Below are positions 25,349 through 33,940 of a stretch of 57,500 bases of DNA, one piece after another (position 1 is the stretch's first letter; each line of letters opens with the position of its first letter). The notes below the pieces were generated by a model, which was not told where the DNA came from, ran no database searches, and saw only the letters and a list, made by a program, of their open reading frames with translations. The stretch covers positions 1 to 57,500 of the forward strand of contig JACZRV010000008.1 of NCBI GenBank assembly GCA_022574555.1, read 5' to 3'. This DNA is from SAR324 cluster bacterium (GTDB taxonomy: Bacteria; SAR324; JACQKK01). The position numbers and the translations under genes were made by a program.

Positions 25349-26271
25349 CCCTGCTATCGGGGGGCGTCGGCGGGTCGAAGCTGGCTCTGGGATTTTCGAA
25401 GATCCTTCCGCCGCAACAGTTTACGGTTATTGCCAACACTGGAGACGATTTCCAGTTTCTGGGGCTCCATATCTCCCCCGACTGCGATACCTTGATTTAC
25501 ACCTTGGCCGGACTTGTCGACCCAGTAACCGGGTGGGGCGTCTCCGGCGATACGTTCCATGCCCTGGAGGTGGCCGGCAGCCTGGGCGCTGCGGATTGGT
25601 TTCGGCTCGGTGACCGTGACTTGGGGCTCCATCTCTACCGCACCTCTCGCTTGCGGGAAGGGATGCCCCTGAGCGAGATCACAAGGCGGATCGCGGCGGT
25701 TATGGGGACGAATTGCAGCGTTATACCCATGTGCGACAAGCCGGTGCCCACTTGGATCGACACCGATCACGGGGATCTGCATCTGCAAGAGTATCTGGTG
25801 CGGCACGGCATGCGGCCCGTTGTGAACGGCATCAGATATGAAAATATAGACCAGGCCGAACCGGCGCCGGGCATCGCGGAATCTCTGGCCGGGAGCGATC
25901 TGATCATCGCCGCACCCAGCAATCCATTTATCAGCGTCGGACCGATTTTGGCCGTACCGCGGATGAAGCAGCTGATCCAGGAAGCGAGAGGGCTGAAAAT
26001 AGGGATCAGCCCCATCGTGTCGGGCAAAGCGCTCAAGGGACCGTTGGCGAAAATGCTGGAGCAACTGGGCCATCGAGTGTCGGCCACTACTGTGGCCAGG
26101 ATGTGGGCCGATTGGCTGGAGGTATTCGTCGTTGACGAAAGTGATGCCGGCCTGCGGACCGAGATACAAGACCTGGGGCTCCGATGTGTGGTGCTGCCCA
26201 CCGTCATGACCAGTATCGAGGACAAAAAGATGCTGGCGCAGCAGATACTCGACATGGCTGGTTCGCGATGA
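25333..26271 (+). CDS. cofD: 2-phospho-L-lactate transferase (CofD/FbiA)
   Basis: CofD joins the activated phospholactate (or phosphoenolpyruvate) moiety to the deazaflavin Fo to make F420-0 or its dehydro form. The N-terminus carries the diagnostic LLSGGVGGSKLALGF and ANTGDDFQFLGLHISPDCDT. Further on are SGDTFHAL, DRDLGLHLYRTSRLREG and the substrate loop AAPSNPFISVGPIL. The 312-residue length is typical. The GTG start at 25333 lies inside the end of npdG, and the stop overlaps the cofC start as ATGA, so the three genes are translationally coupled. Confidence 0.92.
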   Translation: MAAKVTLLSGGVGGSKLALGFSKILPPQQFTVIANTGDDFQFLGLHISPDCDTLIYTLAGLVDPVTGWGVSGDTFHALEVAGSLGAADWFRLGDRDLGLHLYRTSRLREGMPLSEITRRIAAVMGTNCSVIPMCDKPVPTWIDTDHGDLHLQEYLVRHGMRPVVNGIRYENIDQAEPAPGIAESLAGSDLIIAAPSNPFISVGPILAVPRMKQLIQEARGLKIGISPIVSGKALKGPLAKMLEQLGHRVSATTVARMWADWLEVFVVDESDAGLRTEIQDLGLRCVVLPTVMTSIEDKKMLAQQILDMAGSR

Positions 26272-26942
26272 CAACAGCTGTCGTGGTTCCGGTGAAGGAC
26301 CTGGACCGGGCCAAGAGTCGCATGTCGCCGCTGCTCTCCGCGGATGAACGGCGCGCGTTAGCCATCATCCTTCTCGAGGGCGTCCTGGAAGCTGTCACGG
26401 CGTTGACGCACGATATTCGCAAGGTGGTCGTGACCAATTACGCACCGGCGATGAAATTGGCCGAAGCGTTCGGGATGGAGGTGCTGAAGGAAAGTCGTCA
26501 GAAATCTGAAAGCGCTTCCGTCGACCATGCTGGCCGCGTGCTGGAAGGCGAAGGGGTAAGGGCCATGCTGCGGGTGCCTTTGGATCTGCCACTGATCGAG
26601 GCCGCCGAATTGGCAGAACTCATTGAATTGGCGGACAATGGACTACCGGCCCTATTGGTGCCCTCGTTGGATGGCACGGGTACCAACGCAATCTACCGCG
26701 CGCCGCCCACGCTGATTCCGTCACGATTTGGGCCCGGAAGCCTGGCACTGCACGAGAATGCGTTGCGGAAGGCCGGTCTGCGGTATCGCGTGGTGGAGAT
26801 GGCGTCTCTGGCTCTCGACCTGGACGATGCTGGGGACGTGGCCGAATTGATGAGCCGGCAGAGGGATTGCCCGGCGACCGTTTATCTAAACAGCCTGGGC
26901 ATAGAATCCCGGCTGTCGGCAATCGCGAAGGAGGGAGCTTGA
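26268..26942 (+). CDS. cofC: 2-phospho-L-lactate guanylyltransferase (CofC/FbiD)
   Basis: CofC activates 2-phospholactate or phosphoenolpyruvate with GTP to give the substrate of CofD. The nucleotidyltransferase start VVVPVKDLDRAKSRMSPLLS is characteristic, followed by VPLDLPLIEAAEL for the metal site, and the C-terminal GTNAIYRAPP and FGPGSLALHEN motifs. The 224-residue length fits. The ATG at 26268 shares bases with the cofD stop. The remaining F420 genes (Fo synthase, the glutamate ligase CofE) are not in the window, so the pathway must be completed elsewhere on the genome. Confidence 0.9.
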   Translation: MTTAVVVPVKDLDRAKSRMSPLLSADERRALAIILLEGVLEAVTALTHDIRKVVVTNYAPAMKLAEAFGMEVLKESRQKSESASVDHAGRVLEGEGVRAMLRVPLDLPLIEAAELAELIELADNGLPALLVPSLDGTGTNAIYRAPPTLIPSRFGPGSLALHENALRKAGLRYRVVEMASLALDLDDAGDVAELMSRQRDCPATVYLNSLGIESRLSAIAKEGA

Positions 26943-27027
26943 CCGGCCCAGTGTCCGGAATGCGGCGTTCGGCATGCAAAGCGGGTCGCGCCGCATGAAC
27001 GACAGCACCGGCGCACTGCCAGCGAAA

Positions 27028-27297
27028 TCAGAAGCGGTACGAGATGCCCGCCCCGCCGACAGGGTAGGCCCAGCGCACGGCTTCCTCGCTGCATAGCAGC
27101 AAACAGGTGCCGCATTCGAGGCAACCCACATAGTAATAATCGATTCCACCATCGGCTCGGGGTGTGAAACATTGAGCCGGGCAAAAGGTCAGGCAGGCGT
27201 GTCCGTCACAATCCGTACACTTGTCGCCATCGACCGCGATGTGCGGCGTATCGTCCACGTCAAAGTGAAGCGTATTCAGGCGTTCGGCAAGGGACAT
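27028..27297 (-). CDS. FixX-like ferredoxin
   Basis: This 89-residue protein is a FixX-type ferredoxin, which normally partners the FixABC/ETF-QO complex in electron transfer to quinone or by bifurcation. It shows DTPHIAVDGDKC, CLTFCPAQCF, the GCLECGTCLLLC cluster motif, and the family C-terminus VRWAYPVGGAGISYRF. The ATG at 27297 was chosen because the upstream 48 codons of the open frame overlap the divergent gene and resemble nothing. No fixA, fixB or fixC gene is adjacent, which is unusual. It converges on cofC and is divergent from the outer-membrane protein gene. Confidence 0.9.
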   Translation of the reverse strand: MSLAERLNTLHFDVDDTPHIAVDGDKCTDCDGHACLTFCPAQCFTPRADGGIDYYYVGCLECGTCLLLCSEEAVRWAYPVGGAGISYRF

Positions 27298-27391
27298 GGT
27301 GCTTCGGAACCAGGCTATACGGAACCAAGCGTGATCGAGGATGCAAGTAAACGTTAATTTAGCAGATTGGCAATCAGGCCCGTACTTGTCA

Positions 27392-28672
27392 ATGAATGCA
27401 CCTGGATACGGATACAGGGCGCCCCGGCGGCGGAAGGCCATCGCGGCGTTGCGGGCGATTGCCCTGTCGGGGCTCGTGGTGTTGTTCTGGCCGAGCGGTC
27501 ACGCGGCCGCCCAATTCAATGGCGATTTCGCGATCGAGCCTCACTTTCTGGAAGACGAAAATTTTCTCGACTGGAAGGCTTACCAAAATCCCACATCGTG
27601 GCGATACGCGTGGTACACGACCCGAAACGGCTTCAGCGGTACCGTGGGCAGCCTCTCCCAGAAACGGTTTTTGTTCGCTCAAGAAATCAAGCTCGACGTG
27701 GACGTGGGCCGTTACGGCACATTCTCGTACTTTCAGTCCGAGGACAGCTTTATTCGACCCGATCCTATTTTCCAGCAGGTCGAATTCAGGCTGGGAGAGA
27801 GGATTTATGGCTCTATATTGGGATTTCCGGCGCACGACAAAAGGTTGATCGAGGTCGGCTTCGCCGTGGGCTATGGCAGGCGTTACGAGTGGGAATATGT
27901 GCGGTACAGCCACCTGGATCAAGGCCGGTATTACAATGAGAAGAACCCGGACGATAATCGATATCAGCAAACGCCCACCCTTGATCGCATCGAACTGAGG
28001 CGATTTTTCAATGAACGGGTTTTTGTCCAGGTCGACATAAAATGGGAGCGAAAAGCTCGATTCGAAGAATTCGACCCGGAAATGCAGCGCAGATACGAGG
28101 GCCTGGAAGCCGATATCACCGTCGATTGGTGGCGCGGTGAAACACAGGGTTTGCCCGGGGAACGCCTGATTGGGGCCACATGGTCCATTGACCGGGAAAA
28201 GCGGAAGCAGAGACCCGCGCTGCCTTCCGCTGATCTGCCCGACCAGCGGCAATCGCTCGAACTGAGTCAGCTTGACATCTATTTCGGCACCGTCTTGGCG
28301 GAAACCGGTTTCCTCACGTTAGGATATCTGGACAGCCGCTTCAGGAACCGCGTTCGTTCCAGCTTCGAGGAAGCCGGTTTCCGCAACGATCTGGATACGA
28401 GTCAAGGTTACGCGGTCTGGGAACATGACCGGAAAGAATGGCTGAGCTGGATCTTCACCCTCCAGTCGGGCCTGGCAGATTTTTCCATCCGCGAAGGGAC
28501 GGACGAAAACAAAGCGGAAAGCAAGGAATCGTTGCAGATCAAGGCCGGTGTCGGTGTGGTACTCACGGAAGCAGACCATTACCGATTATTTATCAACACG
28601 ACCTGGGATTTCGATCTCATAACCATCCGCCAATGGGACGGAGGGAACGTGCAGATTCACCTCTATTTCTGA
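27392..28672 (+). CDS. Outer-membrane beta-barrel protein, unknown substrate
   Basis: The 426-residue protein has a signal peptide (basic RAPRRRK, then a hydrophobic run through LSGLVVLFWPSGHAAAQ). The mature part alternates short amphipathic strands rich in Tyr, Phe and Arg, for example YEWEYVRYSHL and DHYRLFINTTWDFDL, and ends in LYF with the C-terminal phenylalanine used by the BAM machinery. This marks an outer-membrane barrel of perhaps 14-18 strands. I do not recognise the family. The ATG at 27392 gives a normal signal peptide; an earlier in-frame start at 27341 would add 17 residues. Its role as porin or enzyme is unknown. Confidence 0.8.
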   Translation: MNAPGYGYRAPRRRKAIAALRAIALSGLVVLFWPSGHAAAQFNGDFAIEPHFLEDENFLDWKAYQNPTSWRYAWYTTRNGFSGTVGSLSQKRFLFAQEIKLDVDVGRYGTFSYFQSEDSFIRPDPIFQQVEFRLGERIYGSILGFPAHDKRLIEVGFAVGYGRRYEWEYVRYSHLDQGRYYNEKNPDDNRYQQTPTLDRIELRRFFNERVFVQVDIKWERKARFEEFDPEMQRRYEGLEADITVDWWRGETQGLPGERLIGATWSIDREKRKQRPALPSADLPDQRQSLELSQLDIYFGTVLAETGFLTLGYLDSRFRNRVRSSFEEAGFRNDLDTSQGYAVWEHDRKEWLSWIFTLQSGLADFSIREGTDENKAESKESLQIKAGVGVVLTEADHYRLFINTTWDFDLITIRQWDGGNVQIHLYF

Positions 28673-28783
28673 TCCGACTATCGCGGAGATATGAAGGCAC
28701 CTGCGAGACTGGTGTGCCGGTAGATGCCCGCGCGCCGGCGCCTCCCAAATGCGGTAGGCTCTGCTCCAGCCCAACGAGTTCCG

Positions 28784-29806
28784 ATGGATTCCAACGATCT
28801 CGCAGAATTTCAATCGAAATTGGAGGACTACCTGGGGCGGCACGTGGAGGCTCCGTTGGCGGTGAGCAGACTGCGGCCGATGGCCGGGGGTGCCTCGCGC
28901 GCGATCTGGTCCTTTGATCTGAAAGCTGCGGCGGACGGGAAACCCACTCTGCAGCCCCTGGTATTGCGCATGGATTCCAGCACCGACTATCTGGAAGGCA
29001 GCCCCCGTACAGAGTTCGACCTGATGCGGCTGGCATTCCAAAATAACGTACCTGTGCCTGAAGTCCTCTGGTTTGAGGACGACGTAACCGTGTTGGGGAA
29101 CCGCTTTTTCATCATGCGCTTCGTGCATGGGGAAACTTTGGTGAAGCGGCTGCACGAGCATCCGAAATACGCCGGGGCACGGGATAGAATCGTGGACCAA
29201 CTCGGTGCGGCCCTGGCTCAGATTCACCGCATAGATCTACCCGAAGCACTGACCAAGGGGGATGCCTTGAAACGATTGACGCCGGAAGAGGCGGTGCGGA
29301 ACCAGGAAGCCATCTTCCGCCGCGTTTCGGTAGAACCCCACCCGGTTGTCGAATATGGGCTGCGCTGGCTGATGCAACACGTGCGGCCGGCAACCGGCAT
29401 GACTCTCGTTCACGGCGACTACCGGGTGGGCAATGTGATATTCAATGAAGATGGGTTGTGCGCGGTGCTCGATTGGGAACTCGCCGCCCAGGGCGACCCA
29501 CTGGGCGACCTGGCGTGGATTACCATCCGGTCGTGGCGGTTCGGGAGGGATGAATTTCCCGTCGGCGGCGTAGGGACGCGCGAAGAATTTCATGAAGCCT
29601 ATCAACGCGCGGGCGGAACCCGCGTCGACCCGGAACGGATCTTCTTCTGGGAGGTCTTCGGCAACGTCAAGTGGGCCATCATTACGATCTCGCAAGTGGG
29701 CACATATCTTCAAGGTTCGCCGTCCTTGGAATTGGCCAGCCTTGGCAGGCGTACCGCCGAAATTGAGTGGGAGATACTTCACCTGTTGGATTCTCCTGGA
29801 GGTTGA
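28784..29806 (+). CDS. Aminoglycoside-phosphotransferase-fold kinase (ACAD10/11-like)
   Basis: The 340-residue protein belongs to the APH/choline-kinase fold. It shows GGASRAIWSFD for nucleotide binding, VLRMDSS for the conserved lysine/arginine strand, TLVHGDYRVGNVIF with the catalytic aspartate, and AVLDWELAAQGDPLGDLAW for the metal aspartate. Members of this subgroup sit beside acyl-CoA dehydrogenases and are thought to phosphorylate hydroxyacyl-CoA or related small molecules. Three bases after its stop begins a DUF6285 gene, the usual companion. The ATG at 28784 is chosen over a frame extension from 28724 that lacks family similarity. The true substrate is unknown. Confidence 0.87.
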   Translation: MDSNDLAEFQSKLEDYLGRHVEAPLAVSRLRPMAGGASRAIWSFDLKAAADGKPTLQPLVLRMDSSTDYLEGSPRTEFDLMRLAFQNNVPVPEVLWFEDDVTVLGNRFFIMRFVHGETLVKRLHEHPKYAGARDRIVDQLGAALAQIHRIDLPEALTKGDALKRLTPEEAVRNQEAIFRRVSVEPHPVVEYGLRWLMQHVRPATGMTLVHGDYRVGNVIFNEDGLCAVLDWELAAQGDPLGDLAWITIRSWRFGRDEFPVGGVGTREEFHEAYQRAGGTRVDPERIFFWEVFGNVKWAIITISQVGTYLQGSPSLELASLGRRTAEIEWEILHLLDSPGG

Positions 29807-29808
29807 TC

Positions 29809-30228
29809 GTGCAGGATCGTCCTACCGTGCCGGAACTTCTGGATGCAATCGCCGCTTATCTGCGGCAGACGGTGCTTGCGCGCTTGGAGGGCGGCGAGCA
29901 GTACCATTTGAGAATTGCCATCAACCTCCTCGCCATCATTCGGCGAGAGATGGATCTGGGCCCGCGCTTCCTGCAAGCAGAGTGGCAAAGTATTGCTGGT
30001 TTGCTGGGAGAACGTTCGGAATCGATGGGGCAGGTTGCGGATAAGGAACTGCCCGCGACCCTATTGGAGCAGAATGGCCGTCTGAGCCGAAAGATTCAGC
30101 AGGGGCATTTCGATGTGCCCGCGGACGCCGCCGCATTGTTCAGCCATCTGCGCACGGTAACGGAAAACAGGCTCCGCATCGCGAACCCGAAATTCCTGGA
30201 ACGGGTCACCGAATCCAACGGCCATTAG
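29809..30228 (+). CDS. DUF6285 domain protein, partner of the phosphotransferase
   Basis: The 139-residue helical protein reads RPTVPELLDAIAAYLRQTVL at its start, then YHLRIAINLLAIIRREMDLGP and near the end TENRLRIANPKFLER, as in the DUF6285 family found next to APH-like kinases and acyl-CoA dehydrogenases. The GTG at 29809 has a GGAGG site at 29798-29802 with a 6-base spacer and begins two bases after the kinase stop. It probably forms a complex with, or regulates, the kinase. Catalytic motifs are not evident. Confidence 0.8.
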   Translation: MQDRPTVPELLDAIAAYLRQTVLARLEGGEQYHLRIAINLLAIIRREMDLGPRFLQAEWQSIAGLLGERSESMGQVADKELPATLLEQNGRLSRKIQQGHFDVPADAAALFSHLRTVTENRLRIANPKFLERVTESNGH

Positions 30229-30316
30229 CATCGAAACCGCACCACCCTGGGGATACACGATTGCGAAATTTTTCGATTTTCTCCGCTTCGATAAATCAAT
30301 ATCCGGACATACAACC

Positions 30317-31747
30317 GTGCAGGAAAACAAACCGTCTATAGCATCCCCCAATCTGGCCACCATCGTCCTGGTGGGGCGCACCAACGTCGGCAAATCGACC
30401 TTGTTCAACCGGCTCACCCGTAGCCGCAGAGCCCTGGTGGCTCCCTCGCCGGGATTAACCCGAGACCGCCGGGAGGGAGTGGTGACGAGGGGAGACATCC
30501 GTTTTCGGCTGATCGATACGGGTGGATTGTCGCTGGACACCAGCGAGGAGTTCGCCCGTGAGATCACCCATCAGGCAGAGGTTGCTATGGAGCAAGCGGA
30601 TATGGTGTGGCTGGTCACGACGGCGACCGACGGGCTCACGGCCCTGGACGAGGAAATATACAGAAATCTAAAGAAACATAAAGCCGTGCGGGACAAACCC
30701 CTGCTCGCGGTGGTCAACAAGGTGGATAACTGGCAACGGGAAAGCGCATTATCCGAATTTTACCGGCTGGGAACCGATTCTATTTTCCCGATTTCGGCGC
30801 TGCATGGGAAAGGAATTGACGATTTACTGCAGGAATCCGCGGTTCTGCTACCAAACCTGGCCACAATGGAGCAGCACGTGGAATCCGATAGGGACGATAT
30901 CATCCGTGTCGCGTTCCTGGGCAAGCCCAACGTTGGAAAATCGTCCCTGGTGAATCGTATCCTGGGTGAAGGGCGGATGATTGTCTCGGAGAAAAGCGGC
31001 ACGACGCGCGAACCCATCGATACCCGGCTGCACTATGGCAAACAGGATTATCTGCTGATCGACACCGCCGGCATTCGGCGGAAGGCCAAAACGACGGCCT
31101 ATTTGGATAAATTGGGAGCGATGACCGCCCTGGGTGCACTTTACCGCACGGACGTGGCGGTGCTGGTGCTGGACGCGGACGACGATGTTTCGGACCAGGA
31201 CGCCAAAATCGCCGGGGCAATACTCGAACGGAACCGGGGTGTCGTGATCGCCGTCAATAAATGGGACCGCATTCAAGACGATTCGAGGCGGATCAAGGCC
31301 TATGAAGGATTATTGCAGCGCAAGTTGGGATTTCTCGAATTCGCGCCTCGCGTCAGCGTTAGTGCCACCGAAGGTTTTGGAGTGGACCAGCTCTTCAGGG
31401 AGGTGCAAAAGGTGTTCACCCAATACGTCCGATCAATCCAGACGGCTGATCTGAATCGCGTGATTCCGCTGGCTATTCGGCAACATCCGCCTCCCAGGAA
31501 GGGCCGCTCCGAAACAAGAATATTGTATGGTTCGCAAATCGGTGTGCGGCCTCCTGTTTTCCGGTTATTCACCAGTCATCCGGAGCGGATCACGCCGGCC
31601 TACAGCCGATATTTTGCCAACCAGATTCGATACCACTTTGGATTCCGCGGAGTCCCGTTGTTGCTCGAGTGGAAAGGCAGGGGCGATAACGCCCCACGAA
31701 ACCGGAAGCCCCGGACGGATAGCGCCTCGGCGGGACCCGCCGGGTGA
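30317..31747 (+). CDS. der: Ribosome-assembly GTPase Der (EngA)
   Basis: Der is the double-GTPase needed for assembly of the 50S ribosomal subunit. The first G domain has GRTNVGKST, DTGG and NKVDNW; the second has GKPNVGKSS, DTAGIRRK and NKWD. A C-terminal KH-like domain (about 360-476) follows, with VIPLAIRQHPPPRKGR and YHFGFRGVPLLLEWKG. The length of 476 is typical. The start is a GTG at 30317, just before the conserved N-terminal strand. It is apparently transcribed alone, with about 90 bases of spacer after the DUF6285 gene. Confidence 0.95.
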   Translation: MQENKPSIASPNLATIVLVGRTNVGKSTLFNRLTRSRRALVAPSPGLTRDRREGVVTRGDIRFRLIDTGGLSLDTSEEFAREITHQAEVAMEQADMVWLVTTATDGLTALDEEIYRNLKKHKAVRDKPLLAVVNKVDNWQRESALSEFYRLGTDSIFPISALHGKGIDDLLQESAVLLPNLATMEQHVESDRDDIIRVAFLGKPNVGKSSLVNRILGEGRMIVSEKSGTTREPIDTRLHYGKQDYLLIDTAGIRRKAKTTAYLDKLGAMTALGALYRTDVAVLVLDADDDVSDQDAKIAGAILERNRGVVIAVNKWDRIQDDSRRIKAYEGLLQRKLGFLEFAPRVSVSATEGFGVDQLFREVQKVFTQYVRSIQTADLNRVIPLAIRQHPPPRKGRSETRILYGSQIGVRPPVFRLFTSHPERITPAYSRYFANQIRYHFGFRGVPLLLEWKGRGDNAPRNRKPRTDSASAGPAG

Positions 31748-31968
31748 TGGATTGTGCTCTAACAGGGCAAATCGGGTGAACCAACGCAAACCAGAATGGC
31801 TCCGAAGAGGGACGGCTTGCGGGCGCACCCATCGGCAGATTGCCATTTTAGACCACAAGTGGTGGGATGGGCTCTGCCTACGGGTATCTGAGCATGAATA
31901 TGAAGCGCATTCGATATTATCCTGGTGCCCAGGGAACCAATACCTCGATAGCCGAATAGGAGCGAACC

Positions 31969-32250
31969 ATCGACAGGGACGACGAGCGGAAAATCGCCTC
32001 GTTGCGCGGCGAAATAGACCGGATTGATTTGCAACTGCTCGATCTGCTGAATCGGCGGGCGACGTGTGCCGTCGGGATCGGCGATATCAAAAAGAAAAAC
32101 AGTTTACCTATCTTTGTTCCAGGACGGGAAAAAGAGATTCTCGAGCAGATGACCGCGCATAACCACGGTCCTCTGCCCGAGGAAGATATTGAAGATCTGT
32201 TCCGTGTCGTGTTTCAAAAAATGAAAAAGATGGAAGGAATGGCGGATTAA
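31969..32250 (+). CDS. Chorismate mutase (AroQ class, stand-alone), possible AUC start
   Basis: The small helical enzyme rearranges chorismate to prephenate for Phe and Tyr synthesis. Motifs are LRGEIDRIDLQLLDLLNRRATCAVGIGDIKKKN and FVPGREKEIL, with the arginine and lysine ligands of the AroQ fold. The open frame has no ATG. A TTG at 32002 would remove part of helix 1. An AGGAG site at 31958-31962 lies 6 bases before an ATC codon at 31969, which would give a normal N-terminus (DDERKIASLRGEID). I therefore use 31969, a rare start codon, with a sequencing error (ATG read as ATC) as the other explanation. The function call is firm; the start is not. Confidence 0.8.
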   Translation: MDRDDERKIASLRGEIDRIDLQLLDLLNRRATCAVGIGDIKKKNSLPIFVPGREKEILEQMTAHNHGPLPEEDIEDLFRVVFQKMKKMEGMAD

Positions 32251-32352
32251 CAGACCGCCCGCGCCACTATTGTTTGATCACTTGTTTGATCACTCGGTTG
32301 TAATATTTTAAAAAACCTTTCCATATTATGTAAACTTAAACTGATTCAATTC

Positions 32353-33921
32353 ATGCAAAACCCTTCCACAACCACAACACCCACCATCCATATAAAAAAA
32401 CTGTACACCCGCACCGATCTTCACGGTCGAGGAACGGAAGATTTACCGGGGGAATACCCGTACACCCGCGGGGTACATAAGGACATGTACCTCGGAAAAC
32501 TATGGACCATGCGGCAATACGCAGGATTCGCTACGGCGCGGGAATCCAACCGCCGTTACCGGTACCTGCTGGATCATGGTACGACCGGACTTTCCGTGGC
32601 TTTCGACTTGCCCACGCAGATTGGCTACGACAGCGACGACCCCTTCGCGGAAGGGGAGGTGGGCAAAACCGGCGTGGCCATCGATTCTCTGGACGATATG
32701 GAAATCCTGTTTGACCAGATACCGTTGCACCGGGTCTCTACATCGATGACGATCAATGCCACAGCCGCGATTCTGCTTGCTCTTTACATTGCCGTAGGCA
32801 GGAAGCAGGGCGTTGCGCCGGAACGGCTGGCTGGAACGATTCAAAACGACATCCTCAAGGAATATATCGCCCGGGGCACCTACATCTACCCGGTACAGGC
32901 CTCAATGCGGCTGATCACCGACATTTTCGCGTATTGCGACAGAGAACTCCCCAAATTCAACACGATTTCGATTTCCGGATATCACATCCGCGAGGCGGGC
33001 TCTTCCGCGGTGCAAGAGGTGGCGTTTACCCTCTGTAACGCCATCTGTTACATGGAGGCGGCCATCGAAGCCGGTCTCGACGTGGATCGTATCGCGCCGC
33101 GGTTATCGTTTTTTTTCAATTGCCACAATAATTTTCTGCAGGAGGTTGCCAAGTTTCGGGCGGCAAGGCAGATCTGGGCGACCCTGATGAAGGAGCGCTT
33201 CCAGGCAAAGAATCCACGGTCCATGATGCTCCGCTTTCATACCCAGACCGGCGGCAGCACCCTGACCGCTCAGCAAGTGGAAAACAACGTCGTGCGTGTG
33301 GCAATACAGGCGCTGGCAGCGGTGCTGGGAGGAACGCAGTCGCTCCACACCAACGGCATGGACGAGGCCTGGGGCCTGCCCACGGAACGAGCCGTGCGAG
33401 TGGCCCTGCGCACGCAACAGATCATCGCCCACGAAACAGGAATCACGGAAACCATCGATCCCCTAGCCGGCTCCTATTGTATCGAGGCCATGACCGCCGA
33501 AATAGAAGCCGGTGTTATGGCATATATCCGGCAGGTGGATGAAATGGGCGGCTCCACCGGCGCCATAGAATGTGGATTCTTTCAAAACGAAATCCGCGAG
33601 ACAGCCTATCGGACTCAGCAGTCCGTCGATCGAGGCGACAAGATCATCGTCGGCGTCAATGATTTCGTGAGCGACGAACCCAACGAGCCTGAGATATTCC
33701 AGGTGGACGATACCATCGGAAAGGACCAGATCGATCGGCTGAAGGCGCTGAAAGAGCGGCGGGACAGTGCCGCCGCCGCTCAATCGCTGGAAGAAATCCG
33801 CCGCCGGGCGCGAGGTACGGAAAACATGATGCCCGCTTTGGTGCAGGCCGTCGAACAATACGTCACCCTCGGCGAGATCGCTCACATGCTGCGGGAGGAA
33901 TGGGGCACTTATCAGGAGTGA
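32353..33921 (+). CDS. Methylmalonyl-CoA mutase large (catalytic) subunit
   Basis: This 522-residue subunit catalyses the adenosylcobalamin-dependent interconversion of methylmalonyl-CoA and succinyl-CoA. Signatures are [55 protein letters not shown], and [14 protein letters not shown]. It ends without the C-terminal cobalamin-binding domain (no DxHxxG), so a separate small subunit is needed, as in the archaeal-type heterodimers. The arginine in [13 protein letters not shown] suggests a methylmalonyl rather than isobutyryl substrate, an inference from family knowledge. The small subunit, epimerase and MeaB are not in the window. The spacer before it has a 12-base tandem duplication. Confidence 0.92.
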   Translation: MQNPSTTTTPTIHIKKLYTRTDLHGRGTEDLPGEYPYTRGVHKDMYLGKLWTMRQYAGFATARESNRRYRYLLDHGTTGLSVAFDLPTQIGYDSDDPFAEGEVGKTGVAIDSLDDMEILFDQIPLHRVSTSMTINATAAILLALYIAVGRKQGVAPERLAGTIQNDILKEYIARGTYIYPVQASMRLITDIFAYCDRELPKFNTISISGYHIREAGSSAVQEVAFTLCNAICYMEAAIEAGLDVDRIAPRLSFFFNCHNNFLQEVAKFRAARQIWATLMKERFQAKNPRSMMLRFHTQTGGSTLTAQQVENNVVRVAIQALAAVLGGTQSLHTNGMDEAWGLPTERAVRVALRTQQIIAHETGITETIDPLAGSYCIEAMTAEIEAGVMAYIRQVDEMGGSTGAIECGFFQNEIRETAYRTQQSVDRGDKIIVGVNDFVSDEPNEPEIFQVDDTIGKDQIDRLKALKERRDSAAAAQSLEEIRRRARGTENMMPALVQAVEQYVTLGEIAHMLREEWGTYQE

Positions 33922-33940
33922 GATTCGCTGCTTGGCGGGG

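Noticed and set aside
27298-27441. N-terminal extension of the FixX-like gene
   Set aside because: It overlaps the start of the divergent outer-membrane protein gene and has no similarity to ferredoxins.
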